64,000 bases of DNA from Morella rubra (taxonomy: Eukaryota > Streptophyta > Magnoliopsida > Fagales > Myricaceae), in contig CM025849.1 of NCBI GenBank assembly GCA_003952965.2, forward strand, positions 4,310,068 through 4,374,067. The letters run 5' to 3'. A program made the translations under genes and the position numbers. Below the pieces are notes generated by a model. The model searched no databases. It worked only from the letters and a program-made list of their open reading frames with translations, and was not told the DNA's origin. Each line of letters starts with the position of its first letter. The first letter of the stretch is position 1. Positions 45,001 to 57,063 of the stretch are shown piece by piece.

Positions 45001-47376
45001 CCACAATGCATGAAAATACGCACGATATGTGAGGGATATTTCAAGGTATCTGAAACATACACTGGAAGGGTTTTTGAGTCTTTGAGCTTCATCAATTATA
45101 GCATACTGCCATGGTATTTGAGAAAGAAAATCTTGATCAATCAATGCGATGTCATATGTTGTCAAGAGTACATCAAAAGGTAAGGACATTCCCTGTCAAT
45201 GGATTCAACTCAAACAATCAACACTTACATGTCAAATAGAACAACTTATACTTCTCCAACCCAGAATATTCTAAGGGCTATAAATTTTAATCGTATCCTA
45301 AAAAACAAAAAGGTCAGAAATTCTACATCCAGAACGAGTCTTTCCATTAAAGCCCTAACAACTTACATTGTATGATGAGGACTGTTCTTTTACATGCTCA
45401 TAAATTGTCCCGCGCAGACTTCGGCGATGTTGTTTCTCACCGACATACTGAAGAACTTTTAGGTTTGGAGCAAATTTAACTATCTCTGATACCCAACCGT
45501 CTGTCACACTCAGAGGGCACAATACAACTGCATAATTAAATAAACAAGAAAGTGGTCAAAAAGAGTATGGGTCTGAACTAATACACAAAAAAAAACTCCA
45601 AGATTTACAAAACAAAACAAAAAGATGTCTTTTGCTTACGAAATGGCCCAGGAGACATCTCATGAACCTTCAAATAGCACAAGAAAGAGATAGCTTGCAA
45701 TGTCTTGCCCAGCCCCATCTGCCAATGGCTCAATTAGATACAGAGGACACTGCGTAAAATCATGCATTGGTTTCTGCACTTCATAAGCATTAATAGTCTC
45801 CTGCTTCTCGTCTCTGGTCAGTTATGTAATTTATAAGGGGATTCAAAACTAAACACTGCCATAAGCTTTCATATTGCTGAAAAGATGCCAGCTACAAACA
45901 GAATTGCAAACCAAACTTTTACATGCCTCAACAGCCAATATCAGCAGCAACATTGCTACTAGTTTCCGATGGTAATCATAGCCTAGCTAAAATAGGTCAC
46001 CACCAATGAGCTTGTCAAGTCAGCCATCTACTGTCATGGGAATTTAATAGATTCAGACATCTGTTCTAATTCATTTTCCCCCTTAAGCATCCAGCATTTT
46101 ATGGTTTTTTTGGTGCTCTGAAGGAGACACACATTTCAGCACCAACTATAACATTTCCTCAGAAATTTGAAAATGAAGTAAAGAATGTAAACATCGCAAG
46201 CCCCAAAATCAAGTAGAATGAACATTAGGATATGCAGGCTTTCAAATATACCAAAAATGCTCTTTAGTTTATTTGCGTCACCACACTTGGGAGGGAAACA
46301 CACTATTTATAGCAACACTTAATTCGTCAATGACTTATTGAGCTAAATTCAAGCTTGCTAAACTCAAAAGGTGTGAAACCTTGATTCCAATGTTTTTTTT
46401 TTTTTGCCAAGCCAAGCTCCAGCATTATTCATCTTTGCTCACCAACAAAGCACTGTGAACTCAGTACAGTAGCCGGACGTAATACTTCATTCGTACAAAA
46501 AAAAAGGATCAATGCTATACAATTTTTGAGATTTACACACATTGATGTTGCAAAACCAAACAATCAAACAGAAAAGATAATTAGTTGAGACTGACTAAAA
46601 ACTAAAACGAACTAATACACAATTACAGTTGTAAAACTAAACCGATGCTCTTGGCTGAAGCTCTGAATCTCGTAGGATAAGTTTCCAAGTAAAAACGCAA
46701 GTGATATATCTTCTCAAGGAAGGAAAGTAAGCCTAATGTCGCCAAAGATTTTTGGATGATTTAAGAAGTGACACGGGTTAAACTCATGAGGTAAAACCAT
46801 AGAAATATCTCAGGCCTTATAACGATTTCAAGAAATCATACCTTCCACTACATTCTACATGCTTCACATTTCTTAGAATGACAATTAGAAGCCAGATTTA
46901 GTAGCTAAAACACATTACCATCCAGAAGACAGACTACTGGACGGATTCGAAGTCACAAAGAACTATTACCTCATCCCCTGCAAATTCAACAGAGGAATAC
47001 AATCGATAAGATGTGCAATCGAAGTAAAATCGCATACAAATGAAACGAATTGCATCAGTGCAATGTACTTTGCTCTGTTGCTTAGAAAGTTACCGTTCCA
47101 TTCCAGCAGACGAAATAATGGCAATTTTGCAGAAAAAGGCAAGTGGATGACAGTAACTAAAACATAGCGAGGGAAATGTTGTGTTAAAAGCATACCAAGA
47201 ATAACGTTGACGCCGAGATTGTATCGCCGAATTAGCCACGAAACTCCTTCGACTTGGTGAGGTTTCAGCGTGGCCGTAACACCAAAGTCTGCAACGTCAA
47301 CTGTCGTGTCTCCGGCTTTTTCATCGGACGCGAGTATGATTTTCGCTGCGGCTTTGAGTCTCTGCTCGCAATCCAT
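39077..47376 (-). CDS. CHR10: CHR10/ASG3, ALC1-like SNF2 chromatin remodeller with macro-like C-terminus (one apparent frameshift)
   Basis: SNF2-family ATPase of the ALC1 type, acting in the nucleus. Exons in order: 47196-47376, 46970-46977 (8 nt), 45640-45718, 45367-45527, 45061-45192, 44462-44642, 43508-43643, 43299-43416, 43124-43213, 42771-42878, 42388-42591, 41710-41835, 40972-41636, 40448-40593, 39553-39717, 39176-39291, 39077-39101. Motifs: [11 protein letters not shown], Walker A GDEMGLGKT (residues 61-69), DEAQ box (177-180), [44 protein letters not shown] and [10 protein letters not shown]. The region from about residue 700 ([40 protein letters not shown]) is macro-domain-like, associated in ALC1 with ADP-ribose binding. 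The joined length is 2641 nt, one more than a multiple of three. The conserved end KIYV-YYYRRSA is reached only if one base of a TTT run at 39201-39203 is skipped, giving 879 aa. Start [13 protein letters not shown] is chosen by similarity. Confidence 0.9.
46970..46977 (-). other. CHR10: 8-nt microexon within the CHR10 Walker A motif
   Basis: On the coding strand the sequence is TTTGCAG|GGGATGAG|GTAATAG. Exon 1 ends NVILG with one base of the Gly codon; the microexon supplies the rest of that Gly plus Asp and Glu; the next exon begins MGLGKT. Only this 8-nt insertion yields the invariant GDEMGLGKT in frame. Confidence 0.85.
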
Positions 47377-50114
47377 TTCTCTTTGTTCGAACCGACTCAC
47401 TGAGAAGAACAGTGATAGACTATGTCGTTTTGAATAATAGCGTGGGAGGGAAGAGAGAGACTGGTTTCCGCGTTGACGAAAGCTGCTTCTAAACGGTGAG
47501 GGCATTATGGTAATTGAAATTCCAAAGGGTGTAAATAATTTGTGCTTGGATCTCGACGTGTAGACGTGGAGACGTGGGAAGAGTAGCTGATCAATTCTCA
47601 CTCCGCTTGCACGAGTTGTGGTCTGAGACAAGCACGATCGGCAAATCGACCTTGAAACACATCTAAAACTCAGCATAACCAGGGAGCGATCCTAACAGGG
47701 AGGGATTAAAGATGTTTTGCAATTTTTTACTTTGATAGCAGGTTGTAACTCAGAGAAAGATAAATAGATAAACTTTATTGTACAGTTCATATAATTTGAA
47801 AATTTTACATAATCAACATTAAATAATATATAGTCTACTTTGTGTCTATTCTCTTTAAATTATATTATGCAATTCGAATAAAAAATTACAGAAGATTTTA
47901 ATCCGAAAGGAAGCACCCTTAAAAGTGGATCCACACGTTTTCGCCCCTGTCCACATCATGCATGTGTGGTTAAGTTAGAAATTCATCTAATAGAAAAGTG
48001 TTTCAATCCACGTCTAAACACTTGATACGATTCATCGAGTGCTTTTAAATCTTGTTCTCCAAACACTAGACTAGCATTACTACGAATGTAACACAACCAC
48101 TGCATATAAATAATATTGATGCGCTATTTTTATCAAATTTATTTTCAAACAAGATCATTGATTATCTATGATTTAGTTAAAATCTTAAATTTATGCAACA
48201 TATATACTCAAATTAACTTACTATTAGCAAGCACATTTAACATGCAGATCAGATGTTCCTGAATTGTCGGTCAAACTGCTGAAAAGGTTGTAATTAAGAA
48301 TACAGGGACCATTTCCGTAGAAGTATCATGTGGAAGATCTCTCGGGACCATTTCCGTAGAAAGATCATGTGGAAGATCTCCTATGTGTTTTGAAGTTGCA
48401 GAGTATTTTGTGTTTGAATTTCGTTTACCATGTTCTCGTGGTGCTCAGGAACAATCCAACGACACTGTGTATTTTTCTTTCTTTTTCTTCTTTTGATTTT
48501 ATTTTCCCTTTCAGATCCAGATGTTTGTCAAATTCTTATTCAATTCAAAACCTGAATCATGAAGGTGTTCTCATTTCGAGCAGCACAGATGAACCCACCA
48601 CCAATATCCGACAAAACACAATTTGGACATTATTATGGGTTCAATAGAGAGAGACATATATAATGCGAGACAAAGCCATGGCATTAGTTGTCTGAATTCA
48701 AACGGAAACTACCCAAATGGGAATGAGTTGAGGATGAGCTAAGCAGATTCCTCAATAGACGGCCCAAGAAGCAAATGTGGCCACTGCTTTTTGTCCTCTC
48801 GTCCGGCAGTATCGCATGACCATTAACACCAGTACCCTTAATTATCAAACTCAGAATCATTGCTTTAATACTAACCCTCTAGTTTAGTGTTCCAGGTAAT
48901 TTCCATCTTCCTCAATAAATTATAATCTACTACTTTGTGTAAACCTTAGAGAACTGCCCCTTGTTTTGTTCGCAAATCACCAAAAGCGCCACCCAATGGG
49001 AAGTGACCTCATGAAGCTAGCTAGCTATAGCTCCACCCTTTTCCACATAAAGAAGAGAGGAGGAGAAAACCAAGGAGATAAAGGGTCGTAGTAAATAAAG
49101 AGATAATTTGAAGCAAGTTTATACTTTATATCATTGAAATTTAGAGATGGATAGAGGTTCCTGAGGGACATCAATTTTCTGTCTTCCATAAAAAATAATA
49201 ACAAATAAAAGGAAGAATAGATTCTGGTAAAGATAAATTGTGTAAAGCCATGTAAAAAAACGACTATGATTTAAAGAAATAAATCTAACATTTCAATGCT
49301 AGTCATGTTATTTAATGATGTGAGGGGACAAAATGATATGGCGACTTGACTCATTAAAGGAAGTGGCCAGCATTTAAACGTTGAATTTGTTTCTTTAAAT
49401 CACATTCATCACTTTGCATGGTTTTACCCAATTTATCTTTTACACATAATATTTTCTCAAACGAGAGATACGTAATTATGTCTGCCACATTCACTTTGCA
49501 AGTATTTCCCTCTAGAAATCACTACCCCTTTGAAGTTTGATCGTCCAGTTGTATACATAATTCTTAAGTACTATGATTCGATGGTAATATATATGTGAGT
49601 CTGAAGAAGGACATGCTCCTGTCAAACTGAAATATATATAGAGCCAAGAAACTTCAAATAAAATAGTATAATAATGGTCAATATATATCTTGTGCAACTG
49701 GAGCATTTATTTAGTACGTTTCCTGACTACTTTCTTTTCGTTTGTATGTTTGCAGACATATTTGGTGGATACTCTTGCCTTATGATTAAAGAACAAAAAC
49801 GAAAGAAATCCCAAGCATTATGTCTGCCACATTCACTTTGCAAACTTCTCGATATCTTCCATGATTTATGCGACATATACCCCACCATGCACATTGAAAG
49901 AGCACAAACGTCCATGCAATCACACAATAAGGATGGCAAATCAGTATTTAAAACAAACAACCAAGCCAATTGCATATACTCCCTATAGTCCAATGCTCTC
50001 ATCTATATATATCCCATGTCACCTTCATGTGTAGATATCACTGCCAAAGTACTGCCGCCCTCTGAAAATCATCAAAAGCTAGCCCTCAGTACTTCTAAAT
50101 ATTCTTGCCCAAAG
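47377..50114. other. Divergent intergenic region between CHR10 (-) and CCD7 (+)
   Basis: About 2.7 kb that must contain both promoters. The CHR10 frame stays open upstream as far as an ATG at 47676. A short imperfect tandem repeat lies at 48304-48386. Much of the rest is AT-rich. In the CCD7 frame an alternative upstream ATG exists at 50016. No other gene recognised. Confidence 0.4.
48304..48386. repeat. Short tandem duplication, about 40-bp unit, two copies
   Basis: GGGACCATTTCCGTAGAAGT followed by ATCATGTGGAAGATCTCTC is repeated immediately as GGGACCATTTCCGTAGAAAG followed by ATCATGTGGAAGATCTCCT. Non-coding. Confidence 0.85.
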
Positions 50115-53100
50115 ATGTTAGCCAAACCCCAGTACCATATCATCTCAACAAGTTTCCCTTCACCAGCAAAGCTACCTCCGGTGGTGCACCGAGTGCCATC
50201 ACCAGGAAAAGTAGTACCACCACATGCCATATCTATTCCCACATCAGCTCAGAACCATGTTGTTGCAAGCCCTTCAAGTACCATAGATGTCCTTGATGAC
50301 TCCGTGGCTGCGTTTTGGGACTACCAGTTCCTTTTTGTATCACAACGCTCGGAGACAGCCAAACCAATCACCCTTCGCGTTGTGGACGGTGAAGTACCTC
50401 ATGACTTTCCCTCCGGCACGTACTACTTGGCCGGGCCAGGGCTCTTCACCGATGATCATGGCTCAACGGTGCACCCACTGGATGGTCATGGCTACCTTAG
50501 GGCTTTTACTTTCGATGGTGCATCTAGGGTGGCCAAATTCATGGCTAGGTACGTGAGGACTCAGGCTCAAGTGGAGGAGCACGACCCCGTGACTGGCACG
50601 TGGCGGTTCACCCATCGGGGCCCATTTTCGGTGTTGAAAGGAGGACAGAAGGTTGGGAATACCAAGGTGATGAAAAATGTTGCCAACACTAGTGTGTTGA
50701 AGTGGGGAGGGAGGCTATTATGTTTCTGGGAAGGTGGGGAGCCATACGAGATTGAATCGGGGACGTTGGATACAGTTGGAAGGTTTGATGTGATCGCAGG
50801 TTGTGAATCAGTACTGCCGGATAGTGCTAGGAATAGTACTGGTGCTATTTGGGAGGTGGCTGCTGGACTTTTGAAGCCAATTTTGTACGGTAGGTATATG
50901 AATTATGGATTACTTTTGCAGTACAGAAGCTATGGCCCCCAGCTGGTTGCATGCATACGTTCTGTGAAACACGAAATCATTATCTAAAATTACTACCTGA
51001 AAATAATTTTCAGTTATTAATCAAAATAGGGAGGCTACAAGGAACCTGTATAAACCTCATGCTGGTATATATCGACGTAGACAAAATAGTACTATAATGT
51101 TTTCCCCAAGTAAGAATCTTTCACGTACGTAGCAAATCAAACAAAAATTCTTATGTAGACAGTAGGGTGGGGGAAATATGCTTATAGGATAATGGTGGGG
51201 GAACGTTGTGTTGCTTTGTTTACTATGAATAGATACCAGATTTGTTAAAAGTAGAAAGGAAGCAACTAGCTAGATATGTAGACGCACTCATGAATAGCCT
51301 AGGCTTGAGGGAGTGCTTTAATCCTGCAGTTTTATCTCTTGGGTTTGGACCAAATTATATTAAAATCAACCACTCAAAAATATCCTTGGTAGCGATGATC
51401 ATGAGTAGTAAAGTAACATATTTATCCGTCTCCTAAATATGATTTATATCCTTTGTTTTCGTCCTTCTTTGGCTAAACAATTCAACAGGAATTTTCAAGA
51501 TGCCTCCAAAGCGGCTGCTGTCTCATTATAAGCTCGATGCTCGGATGAATAGGCTTCTGACAGCGTCATGCAATGCCGAGGATATGCTACTGCCGCGCAG
51601 TTCATTTACATTTTGCGGTAGGCAAATAATTGAACTAAGGATATGCTATTACCTCTCTTTTTAGCAATATTTATAATTCACAGCTAGCGGACGTATATAT
51701 GACTTGGTCATGCAATAATATCTTCTGCAGAATTTGATTCAAATTTCAAGTTATTGATGAAGCAAGAGTTCATCATCCCTGATCACTTAATGATTCACGA
51801 CTGGGCCTTCACGGAAACCCATTACATACTATTTGCTAACAGAATCAAGCTTGATGTTGTAGGTAATGAAAAATTTCAGAGAGTTTAATTACCCAGTGAT
51901 TGGGGCTACAATACTAATGCGAGGGTCAGTTTCACCTTAATTCAATTACTGCAGGTTCAGTGGGAGCAGTTTCTGGGATATATCCAATGATATCAGCATT
52001 ATCCGTGAACCCTAGCAAGTCCACATCTCCCATATATTTGCTTCCTCGGTTTCCAGATAAATCTGGTAAAGCTCGAGATTGGAGAGCGCCTGTGGAAGCT
52101 CCTTCCCAGTTTTGGTTGCTTCATGTCGGAAACGCTTTCGAGGTTAGGGATGCCAATGGGAATTCAGAGATTCATATACATGCTGCCACTTGCTCTTACC
52201 AGTGGTTCAACTTTCATAAAGTATTCGGTACGTAGTTTTCTCTGGAACTTTAATCAATTTATTGATTTGCCAGTGATCTTAATACAGAAAATCTTGGACC
52301 TTTCGTATTAAACAGGATATAATTGGCAAAGTGGTAAGCTAGACCCTTCAACTATGAACGTCGATGAAGGGGAAAATGAGTTGCTGCCTCATCTGGTTCA
52401 GGTTCTCTCTCTCTTAGTTCCAACTTCCAAATATAGCAAACTAAACTTCGAGTTGCTTATATAAATTCCATGCTGGGGGCGAGTACATGCAGGTGTCTAT
52501 TCAATTAGATGCTGATGGGAACAGCACAAGATGTAAGGTGGAGCCTTTGAATAAATGGAGAAGACCATCAGAATTTCCTGTCATAAACCCAGCTTTCTCT
52601 GGAAACAAGAACAAATACATTTATGCAGCTGCTACTTCTGGGTCTCGCAGAACACTGCCACATTTTCCATTTGATACTGTGGTGAAGCTGAATCTGGTCA
52701 ACAAGTCTGTCCACACATGGTCCGTTGGTAAACGGAGGTTTATCGGGGAGCCTATTTTTGTCCCCAAAGGAGATGAAGAAGACGATGGATACCTCCTTGT
52801 GGTTGAGGTGAGCAATGCCTTGATCGCTATATATGTTGCAGAAAACCCGTATCATGTTTGCTTTATTTTTCTTTCTTTTTCAGATGCTGCTACTTTGAAT
52901 TGAGATGTGTGATAAATTGGTTAAGATATTGATCAAGGAACTAAATTCATTTTATTTCCTAATAACTTAAATTTTTGGCATAATTATTAAGTACCTCGAA
53001 AAGTTTCATTCATTTTGCCCGAGTGAGAAAGTGAACATATATATACTTGAGTAGTGTCAAAGAAATGGGTAAATGATTACTTTAGGATGTTTCTACGGAG

Positions 53101-53291
53101 GTCACCAAACTCAACAGGCCTGTTTTTGCCCCTTTATTTTTCAGTACGCGGTTTCCATCCAGAGATGCTATCTTGTAATCCTGGATCCTAAGAGAATTGG
53201 AGAAGACAATGCACTTGTAGCAAGACTGGGAGTCCCCAAGAACCTGAATTTCCCTCTTGGCTTTCATGGTTTTTGGGCCACTGACAAGTAA
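50115..53291 (+). CDS. CCD7: Carotenoid cleavage dioxygenase 7 (CCD7/MAX3), strigolactone biosynthesis
   Basis: Plastid non-heme iron dioxygenase that cleaves 9-cis-beta-carotene at the 9',10' bond, upstream of CCD8, to make the strigolactone precursor carlactone. Seven exons: 50115-50889, 51489-51617, 51731-51862, 51955-52227, 52316-52401, 52493-52807, 53145-53291; 618 aa in frame. The four iron-ligand histidines are recognisable: His271 (LLSHYKLDA), His324 (MIHDWAF), His402 (LLHVGNAFE) and His611 (GFHGFWATDK). CCD7 signatures include FVSQRSET, PSGTYYLAGPGLFTDDHG, VHPLDGHGYLRAF, HRGPFSVLKGG and CFWEGGEPYEIESG. The N-terminal 60 residues are Ser/Pro-rich, as in a chloroplast transit peptide. 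An in-frame ATG at 50016 would add 33 residues; the internal start MLAKPQYHIIS was preferred by resemblance to other CCD7 N-termini. No damage seen. Confidence 0.93.
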
Positions 53292-53993
53292 TTCATGTGG
53301 TGACAAGTAATTCATGTGGGCAAGGTAGTTGTGTCCTTCAATAGGTAAGACTTCTATTCTACTTGTACACACTGAATATTTGGGGCCAGTATCAAGTTGA
53401 GTCTTTTGTATTGGCCCGAACTTCAAATTGCTTAACCCTTTATAAAAGGTTAAAGAAGGATAAGTACTACCAACTCACAGGCTGATCCCTCCATGTTTAA
53501 GAATATTCTTCCAGAAAATGTTATACACTTTGCGGGATACAATTCCACATTCAACTGCGGCGATGGTTTTAGCCAAGTGGTTCGTGGGCAAGTCTGAGTT
53601 GATGCGATTCGCTTAGCCAATCGAGCAACAAAGTAATCCATGCACTTGCCGCATTGTCATTCATATACGATTCCACAAGCTGAGTTGTATATAGTATGGT
53701 TAAATTGGCGTAGCATATTGCAGGCTAAATAACAAACAACTAATACCACAGATGAAGCAGCCATATAAGAATATCCATGGACCATTATGGAAGTGTTTGG
53801 GTTGCTTTTCAACTTACAAGACTTCATTTAAGGAACAAATGTGGGTCTTCAACACGTTATGTATAAACAAAACTGTCTTCCGATCCACGCAAAATACGTA
53901 AAGAGGCAGCTCATAAAGAAATGGTACCTCTTTTATGTTGACCAAATCAAGAATTTGGTTTATTCCAACTTTCTTTTGCTGATGTTTTGATGA
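53292..53993. other. Convergent intergenic region (3' ends of CCD7 and the tail-anchored gene)
   Basis: Holds the two 3'-UTRs. The 17-bp sequence GTGACAAGTAATTCATG around the CCD7 stop is nearly repeated in tandem at 53281-53317. No gene recognised. Confidence 0.5.
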
Positions 53994-56900
53994 TTAAGCA
54001 TTCTGGGCTCGAGCCACAAGAACAATCAAGAGGATCACAACAGAGAGAAGCAATGATGATCTAACTTTTTCCTCCATCTGCTCATTGTCTGCTTTTGTGG
54101 GTTTCTCCTTCCCAGGAGGTTGGAATAGGTCATTCACTAGGGACAGAAATCTTTCAATTAGCTCTACAAGTTTTCCTTTTGTGGCATCCAAAATCCACCT
54201 CAACATGCTTGTCACCAAGTCCGGCTCTTCATTAGAGCTCTGAAGCCTTCCATTATCAACTACATAGGCAAAATGTAAACTGGTTAATTACAGAAACTAG
54301 AAAGCAAGTCTGGAATATAAGTAGTAAGCAGTCGAGTCTTCAACCTGCTAACATAAGCTTCTGTGTTAAGGTCGAATCCCATTGAACCCTCGCAGCCAAT
54401 TTGTCAACTCCCAAGCCTCACAAACACAAAAACAAAAGAAAGATACATTGCTAAGTTATAAATATTCTTGGACCAGATATTGCCAAACTCATGTCTGAAA
54501 AATGTTAGATTTTTGACATTCTTTATGCATTACTGTCTGATGTTTGATACTTTAGGGAAGTAGACACAGAATTCAAATGCAGATTAACCTCCCATGCCTG
54601 TGCTCTAGGAAGCACTTTTTGCGAGAAACAATCTTCTTAGCTTCATTAAAACATAAAAAAGAATCTCATTTTGACAAGCATCAAGTTTTGTGCTTCAATC
54701 ACAGTTGTGCATAAGAATTGCAGATTAGAAAAATGAAAATAGATTATATCCTTCATCCGATTCCCGGGTTATAGAAAACCAAAGACTACTCAATTAAAAC
54801 TACTTAGTCAACTATTCTATCATGATCAGATCTGATTCATAAATTCTTACGCTGACCTGTTGAAAAATTAATTGCAAACAACAAAACCTATAGCAACAAG
54901 AGGACTAATATTTTGGATGCTGTATAGTGTGAAATGGCCACAGCCATGTTTATTCTCGTAGTTATCTTCCATTTAATGCTTTTAGATGTTGCCATGCTAT
55001 ACATCTACTGCAAATATCTGTATCTGTATTGACATAATTGATAACGTCAATCAAATAACATCCAAAAGCCTTTTAATGGCTGAGATGCATCCACCAATAA
55101 GAAGGCACCGCAATTCCTTATTCAACCAGTTCCTTTGCTAAACAAAATCTAACAAAAGAAACTCTTTGAAAGAAGTCAATCACACCAACCAAAATGTGAG
55201 AGCAGAGTGCACACCTGTGTAGGATGACTCTAGAAGTTTTCGAACCAACTCATTCTTCAAAATTGCATCCCAAATGGCTTTATCAGATGCTAGCGAAATC
55301 ACTAGTCTCTACATTCAAGTTAGATCTCTCAAAGAGACATGATGTAACAGGAACATTCCTACTGTTTATTCAGAGAAAATAACATTGCGAAATCAAAACT
55401 ACCAATTTGAGGTACTTGAAACCCCATTGATTGATTTATGGATAACAATCCAAATTCAGATGGATAAAATTGTCCTTATAATCAACACAATGTAGATGTC
55501 TATGGACAAAGAGAAATATAGATCCTAACAAGTTAGAACCCATGAAAAATCAGCATCAGTGTGAATGAACGACAACAAGGCTTTGTTGTGGGACTTTCCC
55601 AAGGTTCAGTAACTTTTGCTAGACTCATATTTGAGTCCATTTTCCACTTTCTCCCTCCTTCATGTATCATTCATGTCAGAATTTCTCTTCATAAAACAAG
55701 TTCAGAAATGAATGTTTAATGTCCACATCCAAAGGGAGTATTGATACTTCCCACGTCTAAAGACTGCTCATTTTAATGTCAAAACCAAGAAGGTACCTTG
55801 ACAGAGGGATCTGTTTGCAGCAATTGAAAAGCATTACAAACTCTCCTGTATCCATGAGATAGGAATAGTCTTGGATCAAAACAATCCAACTTCTGCTGAA
55901 GCAGATTCAACTCAGACCCAGATGAGGATTTCCCAAGCATAAAACTGGTGCAATAGCAATCTGATCAGAAAAATTCAACTCTGACCGAGATGGCAGCAGC
56001 AACAAGGATGCAAACATTTGGTAGCAGAAAATTCAACTTAGAATGCATCAGATGTTCTCCCTCAAAGAATAAACCATGAATTTAAAAGGAAAGTCACCAA
56101 GATATGCATGAATAAAGCTGCATATCACTGCCAACAGATGAAGACGTCCTACTTTGGTATTTTTGAACATGTAGAATCTTGATAAAGGAAGTAACCAATT
56201 TCAAAATTGCAGCACCTAGACAGCAGCCAAAGGTAGAAAAATCCCGTATTTTGCGTATTGCATATCATGTAGTTTCCTCCATAAATAAAAGACTTTGCCA
56301 ATTTGTCCAACCTAGAACTGTTCTTTACTCGTTTAACACTACACACCTACTGAAAGAATCCCGCTGAGTTAAGTCCACATTCTTCTTTTCTAATCAACGG
56401 TCCAGTCTATGGTTCAACCTTCGCAAGCAAGTAGATATCTTCATTCTTCAAGCACTTGCAGCTAAACTAAGATTCATTCAAACACCTTTTCAGAAAACTT
56501 GTGAAACCGAGACCTCAGCTCTTTTATTTGGCAAATATTTCTGAATAAGCAGTAGCTAGCAAGCAAAAAGGGGGATTTCAATAAGGACTTAAAATAGTTT
56601 AAAAGGTAAATTACCCAGAAGAGAGAATAGACATACGGGAAGCAAGAGATGATCTTTTTATAAAATTCGCAATAATGCAGGCTTACCAATATCCATTGAG
56701 AGAATCTTAAAACAGAAACATGCACAATGCAAAAAAAAGCAGAATTTGTCCCACTGTTACTCACTTCAGAAGAGCATCGATGGCATTTTCAACCTCCGAT
56801 TGGGATGGTACATGTGCAAAAAGAAGATTATGCAGAGACCCACTGGCTCTTTTTTCTTCTCTTCCATCAATTGTCTCCAGCCTTCCACCAGTTCCACTGT

Positions 56901-57063
56901 GGCAGGAGCAATTGGAAGCCGAACAAGAGGTTCTAAGAGTTCCAGTATAACTGGCTGAAACTGGAAGGTTTAGATTGGAAGAAGAAGGTAGAGAGGTGAC
57001 TTTAGATGGAGTGGCTTTGAACTGAACCATGGGAACGTCGCTATGCATGGCTCCTCCTGCCAT
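53994..57063 (-). CDS. Plant-conserved protein of unknown function with a C-terminal tail anchor
   Basis: Four exons in order: 56765-57063, 55797-55944, 55215-55308, 53994-54259; they join in frame to 268 aa. The start MAGGAMHSDVPMVQFKATPS is the first ATG in frame. The first 70 residues are Ser/Thr-rich with a Cys-containing patch (CSASNCSCHSGTGGRLE). Next come an alpha-helical region (HVPSQSEVENAIDALLK, LLQQKLDCFDPRLFLSHGYR, LASDKAIWDAILKNELVRKL), a linker (FLSLVNDLFQPPGKEKPTKA) and a single hydrophobic segment at the extreme C-terminus, SSLLLSVVILLIVLVARAQNA. That makes it a likely tail-anchored membrane protein (ER, mitochondrial or plastid outer membrane), with the N-terminal part in the cytosol. 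I do not recognise a characterised family and assign no function. Confidence 0.75.

Noticed and set aside
49674-50002. Overlapping 90-104-codon frames on both strands upstream of CCD7
   Set aside because: Low-complexity AT-rich promoter DNA; no domain, no splice-compatible neighbours, and mutually exclusive frames.
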